Notes under the pieces: generated by a model
Told to the model about the DNA's origin: nothing
The model's database searches: none
Seen by the model: only the letters and a program-made list of their open reading frames with translations
Source of the DNA: Closterium sp. NIES-65
Taxonomy: Eukaryota; Streptophyta; Zygnematophyceae; Desmidiales; Closteriaceae
Length of the DNA: 64,000 bases
Assembly (NCBI GenBank): GCA_948144175.1
Contig: CANXME010002554.1
Location: forward strand, 1 to 64,000
Direction of reading: 5' to 3'
Program-made: the position numbers and the translations under genes
Shown here: piece by piece, positions 50,782 through 61,319 of the stretch
Layout of the letters: each line of letters begins with the position of its first letter
Numbering within the stretch: the stretch's first letter is position 1

Positions 50782-51415
50782 CCCGAGAGGCCCCTACAGC
50801 GACAATACTCTTCTCAGCCGCTAGCAGGGACTCCTCAAGGAGGTCGACAGTGAGAGTGGTGGGACAGACAGAGAGAAACTGGTCCCTAACGACACGAAGG
50901 GACTCAGGGAGACGGGTGACGAGAAAGTAGAGGGTGATGTACATGGGAGGAGGGTTCGCAGCGCGGAACTCAGCAGGAAGGGCAGCGCGGTAGCGGGTGT
51001 CACTAGCACGGAGGTGGGTAACGAGGTCAGCGACAGTGGGAAAGGAAGCGAGGTCAGGGAAGAGAAACGGTAGCATGAGGCGGCTAAGGGTAGCGGAGGA
51101 AGGGGAGGAGTAGCGTGCAACTACAGCGTCGTACAAGGCCTGAGCGGTCTTGCACTGACTAAAGTGGGCACGCTCAGAGGAAGGGAGGTGGCGACGCACA
51201 GCAAGACGTGCAGCAGCATCGCGGGTCGCCCACTTGGAGCGAACGGCAGAGTCAGCATCAGCAGGTGGGGCAGGAACAGCGCCAGAGACAAAGTCAAAAA
51301 GAGAGACCTCATCTATCGCATCACACAGTAAGTACAGCTGCAGGTCTTCAATCCAGACGGCAAAGTCAATGGCCCTCCCCTCAGCGTCAAAAGTAAGAAC
51401 ATTGGGGGTGGCCAT
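50687..51415 (-). CDS. copia Gag, copy F
   Basis: Start chosen at MATPNVLTFDAEGRAIDF (51415), the start shared by all copies; an upstream in-frame ATG at 51436 adds MRLPAAA. A UBN2-like capsid domain spans KWATRDAAARLAVRRHLPSSERAHFSQ to DLLEESLLAAEKSIVAVGASRGD. The frame ends at 50687 because a C run (plus-strand G x7 at 50736-50742) has one more base than in copies D1, D2 and G (six). In those copies Gag runs on into the Gly-rich and zinc region. Confidence 0.9.
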   Translation of the reverse strand: MATPNVLTFDAEGRAIDFAVWIEDLQLYLLCDAIDEVSLFDFVSGAVPAPPADADSAVRSKWATRDAAARLAVRRHLPSSERAHFSQCKTAQALYDAVVARYSSPSSATLSRLMLPFLFPDLASFPTVADLVTHLRASDTRYRAALPAEFRAANPPPMYITLYFLVTRLPESLRVVRDQFLSVCPTTLTVDLLEESLLAAEKSIVAVGASRGDPRTPIFEGCGPSPPAALCRLCRCGRPHWF

Positions 51416-51479
51416 GGCAGCAGCTGGAAGTCTCACCGGGCTGGGAGAGTCGGGTAGGTCAGCAGCAGAAGAACACAGC

Positions 51480-52180
51480 TCAGGAACAGCAGCACGGCGG
51501 CTCGGGCGGCTCGGGCGGCTCGGGCGGCTCGGGCGGTTCGGGCGGCTCGGGCGGCGGCTCGGTCGCAGCTCAGCGGCGGCTCGGGCGGCGGCGGCTCGGC
51601 GGCGGCTCGGCTGCTGCTGGGCGGCTCGGCGGCGGCTCGGGCGGCTCCGGCTCGGCGGCGCAGGCGGCGGCGGCTCGGCGGCGGCCCGGGCGGCGGCTCA
51701 GGCGGCGGCGGCTCGGCGGCGGCTCGGCTGCTGCTGGGCGGCTCGGCTGATGCTGGGCGGCTCGGCGGGGCCGCGGAGCAGAGGGCGGCGGTGCCGCGTA
51801 GGAGAGGGCGGCGGGGCCGCGTAGCAGAGGGCGGCGGGGCCGCGTAGCTGAGGGCGGCGGGGCCGCGACGTAGGGCGGCGGGCGGGCCTTCGAAGTAGGG
51901 CGGCGGGCGGGCCGGGACGTAGGGCGGCGGGGCCGCGACGTAGGGCGGCGGGCGGGCCGTCGAAGTAGGGCGGCGGGCGGGCCGGGACGCAGGGCGGCGG
52001 GGCCGCGACGTAGGGCGGCGGGCGGGCCGTCGAAGTAGGGCGGCGGGCCACGACGTAGGGCGGCGGGGCCGTCGAAGTAGGGCGGCGGGCAGGCCACGAC
52101 TTAGGGCGGCGAGGCCGCGCGATAGGGCGGCGGGGCCGCAAGGTAGGGCGGCTCGACAGGCCGCTAGGGAGGGCGACACG
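51480..52180. repeat. GC-rich tandem-repeat leader of copy F
   Basis: GGCGGCTCG 9-mers from 51490 to ~51770, then ~22-24-bp GTAGGGCGGCGGGCGGGCC-type repeats to ~52150. Non-coding leader of ~0.85 kb between PBS and gag. Confidence 0.88.
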
Positions 52181-52226
52181 AAGGGTCGCTAAAAAAAAGG
52201 ACGCGCGCCTCGGGGCGCGCTTCGGT

Positions 52227-52270
52227 GGGCCCAAGAAACAGTCCCTAGTAGGGGACCTGCTCTGATACCA
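52227..52270 (-). promoter_or_regulatory. PBS, hairpin and GGGCCC palindrome, copy F
   Basis: PBS TGGTATCAGAGC (52270-52259), a perfect 12-base complement of the initiator tRNA-Met 3' end. Hairpin arms GTCCC/GGGAC (52241-52245 with 52252-52256) differ from GTTCCC/GGGAAC of other copies but still pair. GGGCCC at 52227-52232. Confidence 0.82.
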
Positions 52271-52402
52271 TGTGAAAGAGAGAACGAGAATGGAATGACT
52301 ATGAAAGAAGTGAGTACAAATAGGAAACCCTAATTGGGTTGTACCCCCTATGGGATACCCCACTATAGCCTACACAATAGTATAAGCTATATAGTTCTGA
52401 CA
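52271..52402 (-). repeat. 5' LTR of copy F (132 bp)
   Basis: Reads identical to 45120-45251. Too short for an obvious promoter; no convincing TATA box was seen on the transcript strand. Confidence 0.95.
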
Positions 52403-52407
52403 GGGAC

Positions 52408-54031
52408 CGCCGGCAACACTATTCCTAAAGAGCCTGCGACAGTTCAGCAGGCTCTGGGGGGGGAACACAGGGAAAAATGGCGTGAAGCCATGGACAGGGA
52501 ATTAAAGGCATTGGAGGAACGCAACACCTGGAAGGTCGTTCCCGCAAGCGTGGCACGGAACAAGACCATTCTCACCGGGAAATGGGTCTTCCGCATCAAG
52601 ACGAAAGCTGACGGCACAATCGAGAAGTTCAAAGCACGCTGGGTCGTGCGTGGATTCGACCAGGAACAAGGACGAGACTTCACCGAGACCTTCGCCCCAG
52701 TTAGTCGACATACCTCTCTCCGCATTCTTCTCGCCGTCGCCGCCATGAAGAAGAAGAAGCTGCGACAGATTGATGTCGCCAATGCCTTCCTCTACGGACC
52801 TGTCGACGCCGACATCTTCGTCGAGCTCCCTCACGGTACCCACGGGGAACCCAATCAAGTCTGCCAACTGCTAAAGTCCCTCTACGGAATCAAGCAGGCC
52901 CCACGGCTGTGGCAACAGCACCTGCACACCCGCCTCATCCGCATCGGATTCCGCCAACTGCCCCATGACCAGGGCATGTACCGACTCACTAAAGGCGCCA
53001 ACTACATCCTACTCATCGTCTACGTCGACGATCTCCTCTACATCGGCTCCACCGACGACGTCACCACCTGGTTCGAAGGGGAGCAGCAGAAGGACCTCAC
53101 GCTCACCGTCTCATCCACCGTCACCCAGTATCTCGGGCTCAACATCCGCGAAGAAGAAAACGCAATCTATCTAAGCGCCGAGAAATACGCCGACACGATC
53201 GCCAAGCGCTTCTCGCTCACCCCTACCGCTATCGCCACGCCATACCGCTACACGGCAGGAAACGGCCAAGGAAACTCCACCCTACTAAAAATCGCCGGAA
53301 TACGCGACTACCAGCGAAAACTGGGCTGTCTGCTCTTCGCAGCCGTCACCTGTCGCCCGGATCTATCCTACTCCGCGAGTCAACTCGCTACCTACCTCAA
53401 GAAGCTTGAAGCAGATCACATGTCAGAGCTCGATCGCGCACTGCACTACTTCGTGAGCACACCGACAATCGGCCTAACTTACTACAAGGGCGAAGCTACG
53501 ACGACGAAACTAATCGGTTACGTCGATGCTGACCATGCCGGCGATTCTGATAACAGGCGTTCTCGTACCGGCTACGTCTATCGTCTCGAGCCTATCGGGC
53601 CTATCTCCTGGCAGTCGAGTAAGCAGGAACTAATCGCTCTCTCTTCAGCTGAAGCAGAATATATCGCCCTCTGCTCAGCCACCAAGGAAGGACTCTACCT
53701 TCGCGAACTGCTGGAAGAAGCAAAGTTAGCTGAGTTACCCAACTTCACCCTGCACTGCGACAACCAATCTGCAATTCGCATCGCCAACAAAAACGGATTC
53801 GCGAACAGAACGAAGCATATCGCTCTGCGATACTTCTTCGTGAAAGACGAGATCGAGAAAGGAAGACTCGAGTTATCCTACTGTCCCACGTCCGAGATGG
53901 CAGCCGACTATTTGACCAAGAAGCTCGGAAAACAGAAGTTCGAGTACTGCATGCTGCTGACTGGACAAGGCCACGTCACCATCAGCGACACTCCAGAAGC
54001 GAAGGGGAGTGTTGGGAACAATAAGTCTTAA
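52408..54031 (+). CDS. copia Pol part 3: reverse transcriptase and RNase H (copy E)
   Basis: Joins in frame to 45119 when copy F and one GGGAC are removed. RVT_2: EKWREAMDRELKALEERNTWKVV, RWVVRGFDQEQGRDFTETFAP, LRQIDVANAFLYGP (first catalytic Asp), YGIKQAPRLWQQ, IVYVDDLLYIGS. RNase H: GYVDADHAGDSDNRRS, SSAEAEYIAL, HCDNQSAIRIANK, EMAADYLTKKLG. All catalytic residues are present. The frame ends 22 bases inside the 3' LTR (TAA at 54029). Confidence 0.93.
53996..54009 (+). promoter_or_regulatory. Polypurine tract of copy E
   Basis: GAAGCGAAGGGGAG immediately before the 3' LTR, overlapping the last Pol codons. Confidence 0.8.
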
Positions 54032-54444
54032 GGCGCCTCTGTCGTGTCGAAACTCAGGGCACTAGCGAAGCAGTCCAAATCGAAGCATCGCGAGTCAACC
54101 CTCGGAGGTTGGGGTAACCGCCTGGAGGTTACGCGAAGGTCAAAGGTCAGCGACCTTTGACTTGACCAATACAGCGCGACAGCAAGGACACACAACTGAC
54201 TCGACATTGAGCAGTTGCCCGAGTCGCACTGTATCGAATCGCAACAGTAAAACGGTTTAAATCTATCTATTCGTATTCCTTGTACTCTTATATAAACCTT
54301 GTATTTGCTTGTTTAATCCAACTTACTTTGCTCTCACATACTAGTGCAAGGTGGTTCAACCACTCTTTTATTCAACGCTTCCGCTATTACAATCCTACTC
54401 AGTCCTTAAACTCTACAAAGATCCTAGGGCTTCTCAGCCCAACA
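54010..54444 (+). repeat. 3' LTR of copy E (435 bp)
   Basis: Reads identical to 41034-41468; followed by target duplication CCTTC. Confidence 0.95.
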
Positions 54445-54449
54445 CCTTC

Positions 54450-54746
54450 TAAGCGCGTACACTACTGTTCCTGCCAACAGCACCCAACAGTAAACCGTTA
54501 CCACTCGCGACATTCGCCTCGACACTGTTCCCGCCGCTGTTCACGACGTGACCCAACCTCACGGCTCGGTTGGTAACCCGCGCTCCGGACCTCCGCCTCA
54601 GCATTTCCCAACTTCGGCGCCAGGCCCGTCGCGCACCCCATTTTCAAGCATTACCGTTACCACTGTAGTTTCGCTATATATTCTTCGCTCATGCCTTCGC
54701 TCATTGTACTCTTGCTTCGATAGTGCAATTCTCGCTCGATCACTCA
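54450..54746 (+). repeat. Gypsy 5' LTR, remainder
   Basis: Continuation of the LTR begun at 40996 (total ~335 bp). Contains a GCTATATATTC TATA-like stretch at ~54671. Ends CACTCA two bases before the PBS. Confidence 0.7.
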
Positions 54747-54748
54747 AT

Positions 54749-54761
54749 TGGTATTCAGAGC
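54749..54761 (+). promoter_or_regulatory. Gypsy primer-binding site
   Basis: TGGTATTCAGAGC, the initiator tRNA-Met type with one extra T; two bases after the LTR end. Confidence 0.7.
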
Positions 54762-54928
54762 CTACGATCTTTTCTCAGACCGCACCCACACCTTCGCTTC
54801 CCCACTATCACAATTTTTGAAGGGGGTAGACGTCTCTCAGCGACACAGCACCGCCGCTCGTAGTGCTCTCTCGTAAGCACGCACGTCCACGACAGAGGCT
54901 CTCGCTGAGCTTGCCTGACCCCCCCGCC

Positions 54929-54977
54929 ATGGCCGAATTCACTCTCTGATACTAACGCAGGAGCAACTCGACCGTCT
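54929..54977 (+). pseudogene. Gypsy gag, first codons
   Basis: ATG at 54929 begins MAEFTL. A one-base shift later the frame reads LTQEQLDRL and passes over the copy G insertion into MPQIEESALEI at 62556. Without the shift the ATG frame stops at 54947. Confidence 0.65.
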
Positions 54978-55105
54978 TGAGAGAAGTTGAACGAGAATGG
55001 GAATGACTAAGTGAAAGTTGGGTACAAATACAAACCCTAGAAAGCTGTACCCCATATGTGCTACCCCACTATAGCCTACAATAGCTATGTCATATATATC
55101 TGACA
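54978..55105 (-). repeat. 3' LTR of copy G (128 bp)
   Basis: TGAGAGAAGTTGAACG...TATCTGACA, with the polypurine tract (minus strand) at 55106-55115. Confidence 0.93.
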
Positions 55106-55330
55106 CACCCCCATAGGCAAAGTGGGGGAGAACAAGGGGTCACAAGACCAGTCAAGCAAAGCAAAGCAAAGCAAGCTCAGGGTGGATCACAAAGTCACCA
55201 CACAGTCCGAGCACAAGGTCAAGGCCACAAGGCCAGTTCACATGCAGGAGTGCACATATATATATATATAACACTAAACAAGCAAGAGCAGGTATATATA
55301 TATGCAAGAGTACAAGTAAGATCAAGAGGT

Positions 55331-56662
55331 GAGCAAGTGAGGTAAGACAGGTACAAGTCCCAGCTGAGTGCAGAAGCGCTGATGATCACAAGGCGGAAGT
55401 GCCTTGGTGAAAACATCAGCAGTGTTGGCCTCAGATACCACGTATGCAAGTCGCAACCGACCACGCTACTGCAGCTCACGAGCAAGAAAGTAGCGGAGAG
55501 CAATGTGCTTCGTTCTGTGCTCCAGGCGCTGCTCTCGACACAAGGCCAGCATGGCCTTGTTGTCTACGTACAGCAATGGAGGAGAACGAGGCGGCTCTCC
55601 AAGGTCAGTCAGCAGGTAGGTGAGCCAGCGAAGCTCCTGAGCAGCCATGGCCCCGGCGTAGATCTCAGCCTCACAACTGGAGCCGAGAACAGAAGACAAG
55701 CGAGTAGCCCGCCACGAAATAGAGCCGGAACCAAGGTTGAAGGTGTAACCCTGTGACGACCGCTGAGTAGCCTGGTCGTCAGCCCAAGAAGCGTCCGCGT
55801 GCCCAGTGAGGACCACTGGACTCCGCCCTCCAAGCACTAGCCCCATGCCCGACGTACTGCACAAGTAGCGCAACACCCTCTTCGCTGCAGCCATGTGCTC
55901 TGGTCGGTGTCTCCCAGGAGCAACATAGCGTGCAAGAATGCTAAGAGGGTATGCAAGGTCAGGTCGTGTGCAGGTCATCAGGTACATGAGGCAGCCAACA
56001 AGCTCTGGGTACGGGCCACTCGACTCTACGGACTCATCCGAAGGCAGAGCTGAGAGCGAGTGGCGAGTAGACAGAGGAGTGGCCTGAGGCGAGGAGTACG
56101 TGAAGCCGAAGCGCTGAAGGACCTGCTGCACCATGTGTGACTGAGTCAAGGTAATGGTGCATCGTGCTCTGTCCCGAGTGATCTGCAAGCCAAGGTAGCT
56201 GCGCAGTTCACCCAGGTCTGTGCACGTGTGTCTCTTCTGCAGCTCGGACTTCACGTAGGCGAGTCCAGCAGTGTCCGCTGTGGCAAAGACCAAGTCGTCA
56301 ACGTACACGAGGATGTAGAACGGCGGCAGAGAAGTGTCGGTGCGCAGAAACAACGACGGGTCAGCAGTAGAGGGAGCAAACCCAAGAGCCGCAAGCGTGG
56401 TCCTCAGTGTGTCGTGCCACTTACGCGGTGCCTGGCGGAGACCGTAGACTGGCCGTCGGAGGCTCCACTGGGTGCCAGGAGGGAAAGTCCCAGTGAAGCC
56501 AGGTGGACGGCGCAGCCAGATCTCCTCGTGCAGGCTACCCTGCAAGAAAGCAGTGCTGAAGTCAAGAGAGTGGAGCTCGTAGTCGCGCTGAGCGGCTATG
56601 TGCAGCAGCACCCGAAGAGTGGTCATCTTCGGGGTGGGAGAGAAGGTCTGAAAGTAGTCAAC
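55331..56662 (-). pseudogene. copia RT and RNase H, copy G
   Basis: Open for 386 codons from MTTLRVLLHIAAQRDYELHSLDFSTAFLQG (56626) through ILVYVDDLVFA, GHADASWADD, SSCEAEIYAG and LYVDNKAMLAL, to a CAG-to-TAG stop at ~55468 in the ELQQRGQLRLAYV block. Another CAG-to-TAG stop (~56668, FSQR*GVDYF) separates it from the upstream pol. Otherwise close to copy F. Confidence 0.9.
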
Positions 56663-56665
56663 TCC

Positions 56666-59524
56666 CTACCGCTGACTGAAGCCACGAGCCACATACCGCG
56701 CCTTGAAGACAGGTGGAGAGCCCGGCGGCCGCTTCACCCTGAAGATCCACATGCCACTGACGATGTTCGCCCCAGGAGGGGGAACCGCGTCAACGTAGGT
56801 GCCTGTGGACTTCCAGGAAGCCATCTCTGCATCCATAGCTGCCTGCCACTGAGAGGAGTAGGGACCCTCTACGGCCTCCGCGTAAGAGCGCGGAGTCGGG
56901 ATGTCTAGTGCATCCGGGTCTCCCTCAGGGGCAAGTAGTACGGACGCGAGATGAGGTGAAGCAGCAGCCAGACACTGGAACTCCTCCTGCCTGTCCTCAA
57001 GGACGTCCGTGCCAAGAGCACACTCACCTCCGACGAACGGAGGACAGACAGACGCAGACTCAGCAACAAGACTGGCAGCGTAGTCTAGACGACAGCGAGC
57101 AGCAAAGTCGACGAGCTCAGCAACAAGCGCAGACGCAGCAGTGGACTCAAAAGAGGGGTCAGTGACGACAGTAGCAAGGAGACGCGTGACAGTAGGATTG
57201 GCAGTACGGAGAGAGTCTGACTCTGGGTCGGCAAGTGCAGGAAGAGAGGACTCAGGATGAGAAGGCAAAGGGGCACGCAGAGGAGCAGTGGACGGACGCA
57301 GAGACATCCGGTGGGTGCCAGGGACAGGAGGAGGACGCTGACGCGAACCGCGACCACTAGCGCGAGCAGCACGAACAGGCGACGCGGGACGAGACGCAGG
57401 CTCACGACGCTCAGCAAGACCTCCAGTAGGACCAGTGTAAGGAGAGGGAGCAGGAAGTGGGGAGGCGGGCTCTACCTGTGACTGTGACTGGACAGGCGGT
57501 GGACACTCTACAGGAGGAGAAAGACCAAGAACCTGCTGCAAGAGCGGAACGAAGTACGGCCGAGGCCGCGCGGCAACTCCAGACACAGCAGGGACAGCAC
57601 CAGCACCCTCAGCGGCAGCACCAGCGCCAACAGCACCTCCAGCTGCAGGACCTCCAGCAGCACCAGCAGCACCCGCAGCAGGACCACCGCCAGGAAGGAC
57701 AGCAACAGTCTTAGCACCAACACCCTCAGTAGCTCCAGCGCCAGGCGGACCCGAAGGCCCAGGAGCCCCGGGACCGGCGGCACAAATACCCTCAGCGGCC
57801 GAAGAAGCTCCAGCTCCAGCAGCACGCCTCCAGCGGCGAGCAAACCACTCGCGCAGCTCCTGTGGAGAGAGTGGCTCCCGCCGAGACGAAGCACCCGGAG
57901 AGCCTCCAGGCCCCGCACCGCCAGACGCCAGAAGGGGAGGTCCAGTGGCCGCAGGCTCCGCAACTCCAGGCTCAGCAGCACCCCCTGGCTCAGCAGCTCC
58001 TGACGTAGCACCCCCAAACTCAGCACCCCCAGTCGCAGCACCCCCAGGCTCAGCACCCCCAGACTCAGCACTCCCAGGCTCAGCACCCCCAGGCTCAGCA
58101 CCCCCAAACGCAGTACCCCCAGGCTCAGCACCCACGCGCGCAGCACCCCCAGAGTCTGCACCCCCAGGCTCAGCACCCGCAGCAGTACCAGAGTCACCAG
58201 CAACCTCGACCGGCTCGACTGCATCTACCTGGGACACACCTGAAGGGGCAGGACCCTGAGGGGGAAGGGGGTATACCAGGGGGGGACCTGGCACAAGGAA
58301 GTGCGGTGGCGGGGGGAGGGAAGGAGTGCGGTAGGGGAAGAGGCGGTAGAAGGGGACTGACTCGTCGAACGTGATGTCCTGGGAGGACAGAACACGACGA
58401 GAGGAGGGGTGGTAGAACTGCCACCCTGGGGCGTTAGGGGGGAAGCCTAGGAAGACACAGGGAGCAGCACGAGGGGACAGCTTGTTCGCCGACAAGTCGC
58501 GGACAAACGCCCGAGATCCCCAGACACGGAACGCAGACGCATCGCCGACCTTCCCCGTCCACAGCAGAGCTGGGGAGGTCTCCGGCCGAGAGACCTTGGG
58601 GTGAAGGTTGATCTGATGCGCCGCGTACCGAACCGCAAACGGCCACAGAAAATGGGGGGCAGCCGCATGCATCATGGACGTACGAGCGACGTCCATGACC
58701 ATGCCAATGCGACACTCAGCAATCCCATTTTGCTGTGGAGAGTCCGGAAGCGTAAAGGTCTGGCGGATGCCTCGTGCACGACAGTAGGCTCGCAGAAGGC
58801 CAGAGGAGAACTCTCCACCTCGGTCAGAGTGCAGACGCAGGACAGGAAAGTCCGAGCCGAAGCTCCTCCTGAGTTGGAGACGAGCTGCGCGGATCCAGTC
58901 AATCAACACCTCAGTGACATCACCCTTGCTGCGCAAGGGGAAGACTGTGGTGTAACGTGAGTAGTCGTCAACCACCAGCAGGAAGTAGCGCTCGTGACCC
59001 TGTCCACGGACGCGGGCCGGGCCCCACACGTCCATGTGAAGCGTCTGTAGAGGAGCCTCTGTCGGGGGAAACTGGGAGGAGTGAGGGGCAGCCCGGAGCC
59101 GCCCCTCGACACAGGGGACACAGGATTGTCCTGGCCCCGAAGGAAGGGGAGGGAGAGACCGGGGGAGACCAGAGACAAGGACACGGGAAGCCATGCCCCG
59201 AAGACGAGGCAAGGAGGGGTGGCCAAGACGGTGGTGCCACAGGAGAGTCTCGTGAGACAGGAGGCGACACGAGCAGGGGGCAGACTCAGGACCAGACCTG
59301 GACGCAGCAGCAAACACCTGACCCGACGCAGCTAACTGGCCAGACGCAGGGACAGGAGGAGACTCAGTGGTCAGGGTGTAGAGACTCGACCCCGGCCGAC
59401 GCGAAAACGTGGCCAGGTGTCGGCCTGTGCGGGCGTCCGAGCAGTGGGTCACCCGCTGACTCGCAGGAGTAAACTGGTGAACCCCCCCATCCTGTAGGTC
59501 AGCACCACTCACCAAGTTCGTCAA
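56666..59524 (-). pseudogene. copia integrase, linker and RT start, copy G
   Basis: 952 open codons starting in the pre-integrase region (NLVSGADLQDGGVHQFTPA). HRLGHPSLPRLRG, CVPC, LHMDVWGP, HSDRGGEF and QQNGIAECRIGM keep the D-D-E triad. The linker has PGGAE-like repeats, then WKSTGTYVDAVPPPGAN and ARYVARGFSQR. A frame break at ~59524 separates it from protease. Confidence 0.9.
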
Positions 59525-60169
59525 GAACGAGGGGAGGTACAGACCAGGCAGGGTGCCCGAGGGGGCAGCCGGACACGGGAGGACAGTGGAGAAGTGAGAG
59601 AGGACAGGGCCCCCAGAGGGGTCAGCCAGGGAGACTGCAACCGGCCGACCAAGCGGCGTGAGTGTGGTGCGGTCTCGAAAGAAGGAGCGAGAAGCCCCTG
59701 AGTCAAGTGTGAAGGTGAGGGAGGCCGAAGCCGACGCAGTACCTGAGAACGCAGCCTCACCAGTACCTGAGAGCGTAAACGCACTGGCACCTAGAGCAGC
59801 AGCCTCACAAGCACCTAGCGCAGCAGTACCAATGCCCGGGTCGGGCGGGAAACACCGGTATCAGTCACCCTCATCACTAATAGTCACAGCATACATGGCA
59901 GCAAGGATAGCATCAAAGTCAAGATCAAAGATAGCTACACTAGCCCTAGACAGCTCTCTCCAGCGGGGAATCTCACTAGCCTCGGGGAACTGCTGACGCC
60001 AAGCGTCCGTCAGGCGGCCAAAGCAGCGCTGGGTGGGGTGGGCACCCCACACTGCTCACCCGCGCGGTCGTTGGAACGAAGGACGTAGGTGCACGGACCA
60101 AAACCCCCACCACGCTGACGCTGCGCGTACCACTCACGGAGCTGCTGAGGCGGGGGGATGTCCCGAGAA

Positions 60170-60207
<38 letters not shown>

Positions 60208-60440
60208 CTGACCACCACCAGAGCCGCTCCGCTGCAGGGCACCACCCCGACCAGCTCCACCCCCTCCGCCATCGCCGCCTCCACCTCCGCCACCACCGCC
60301 GCCTCCGCTCCCACCGCTGCCGCCGCCACCGCCTCCGCCTCCGCTGCCGCCACCACCATCACCACCCCTGCCACCACTCCCACCGCCACCCCCACTCCCT
60401 CCGCCGCCTCCACCGCCACCTTTACCGCCCCCGCCAGCTC
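59525..60440 (-). pseudogene. copia Gly-rich, zinc and protease remnant, copy G
   Basis: The protease LDSGASRSFF-type block is at ~59680-59705. The zinc-knuckle variant region (~60050-60100) is disturbed by an indel in the CG..H part. A Q-coding CTG run (60171-60205) and Gly-coding repeats (60240-60440) follow. Several frame changes. Confidence 0.8.
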
Positions 60441-61242
60441 AACCCGCGCCCTTGCCCCCCTTGCCCTTGCCAGGTCGGCGTCTCCCGCTAGGGGCAGACG
60501 CCGCGCTGACCGACTCAAGACCAAGCAGGTCGGCAGCAGCAGCAGAGGCAACAGAGGGCAGCAGGGGGGAAGGAGAACACCCCTCAAAGATGGGGGTGCG
60601 AGGGTCACCCCGAGAGGCTCCTACAGCGACGATGCTCTTCTCCACCGCCAGGAGGGCCTTCTCGAGGAGGTCAACAGTGAGAGTAGTGGGACAGACTGAG
60701 AGAAAGTGGTCCCTGACTACACGAAGGGAGTGAGGGAGGCGTGTGACTATGTAATAGAGAGTGATGTACATGGGGGGAGGGTTCTTGGCGCAGAACTCAG
60801 CAGGAAGTGCGGCGCGGTAGCGAGTGTCACTAGTGCGGAGGTGCGTAATGAGGTCGGCGACCGTGGGAAAGGCAGCAAGGTCAGGAAAGAGGTACGGTAG
60901 CATGAGGCGGCTCAGTGCAGCAGTGGCAGGAGAAGAGTAGCGCGCAACTACAGCGTCGTACAAGGTCTGAGCACTCTTGTACTGACTAAAGTGCGCGCGC
61001 TCAGTGGTAGGCAGGTGGCGACGCACAGCAAGACGTGCAGCAGCATCGCGGGTGGCCCACTGAGAGCGAACAGTGGGGTCAGCGTCAGTAGCATGGGCAG
61101 GAGAGGCGCCAGAGGTGAGGTCAAAGAGAGAAAGAACGTCCGCCCTATCGCACTGTAAAAACAGCTGCAGGTCGTCGACCTAGACCTCAAAGTCAATGGC
61201 TCGACCCTCAGCGTCAAAAGTGAGGACACTAGGGGTAGCCAT
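60439..61242 (-). pseudogene. copia gag, copy G
   Basis: Start codon at 61242 (MATPSVLTFDAEGRAIDFEV), then TAG at ~61180 in place of the Trp before VDDLQLF. Open from 61026 to 60439: RRHLPTTERAHFSQYKSAQTLYD, THLRTSDTRYRAALPAEF, AVGASRGDPRTPIFEGCSPSPLLPSVASAAAADLLGLESV, and basic GRRRPGKGKGGKG. The C6 run at the Gag end is in frame here. Confidence 0.88.
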
Positions 61243-61319
61243 GACGACGATAGACTAGCAGTGCAAGCAGTAGGGGAAGGGCACGCAGTGACAGTGAGGC
61301 TGCGCTCACCGGACAGGGC

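Larger units (their letters stand above)
45120..52402 (-). mobile_element. Family-1 Ty1/copia retrotransposon, copy F (young, nearly intact)
   Basis: 7.28 kb; LTRs of 132 bp at 45120-45251 and 52271-52402 that I read as identical; target duplication GGGAC (45115-45119 and 52403-52407). Carries the only canonical PBS among the family-1 copies, full Gag and Pol, and all catalytic residues. Inserted in opposite orientation into the pol of copy E. The reference copy for its family. Confidence 0.97.
41034..54444 (+). mobile_element. Family-2 Ty1/copia retrotransposon, copy E (young)
   Basis: 435-bp LTRs at 41034-41468 and 54010-54444 that I read as identical; target duplication CCTTC (41029-41033 and 54445-54449). 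PBS TGGTATGAGAGC and polypurine tract are in place. Without nested copy F it is ~6.1 kb with a single gag-pol frame broken by only one stop codon. It inserted into a gypsy LTR. Confidence 0.95.

Noticed and set aside
52193-52226. Rho-independent type hairpin near GCGCGCCTCGGGGCGCGC
   Set aside because: A strong palindrome, but bacterial-type terminators are not expected here and it belongs to the GC-rich leader of copy F.
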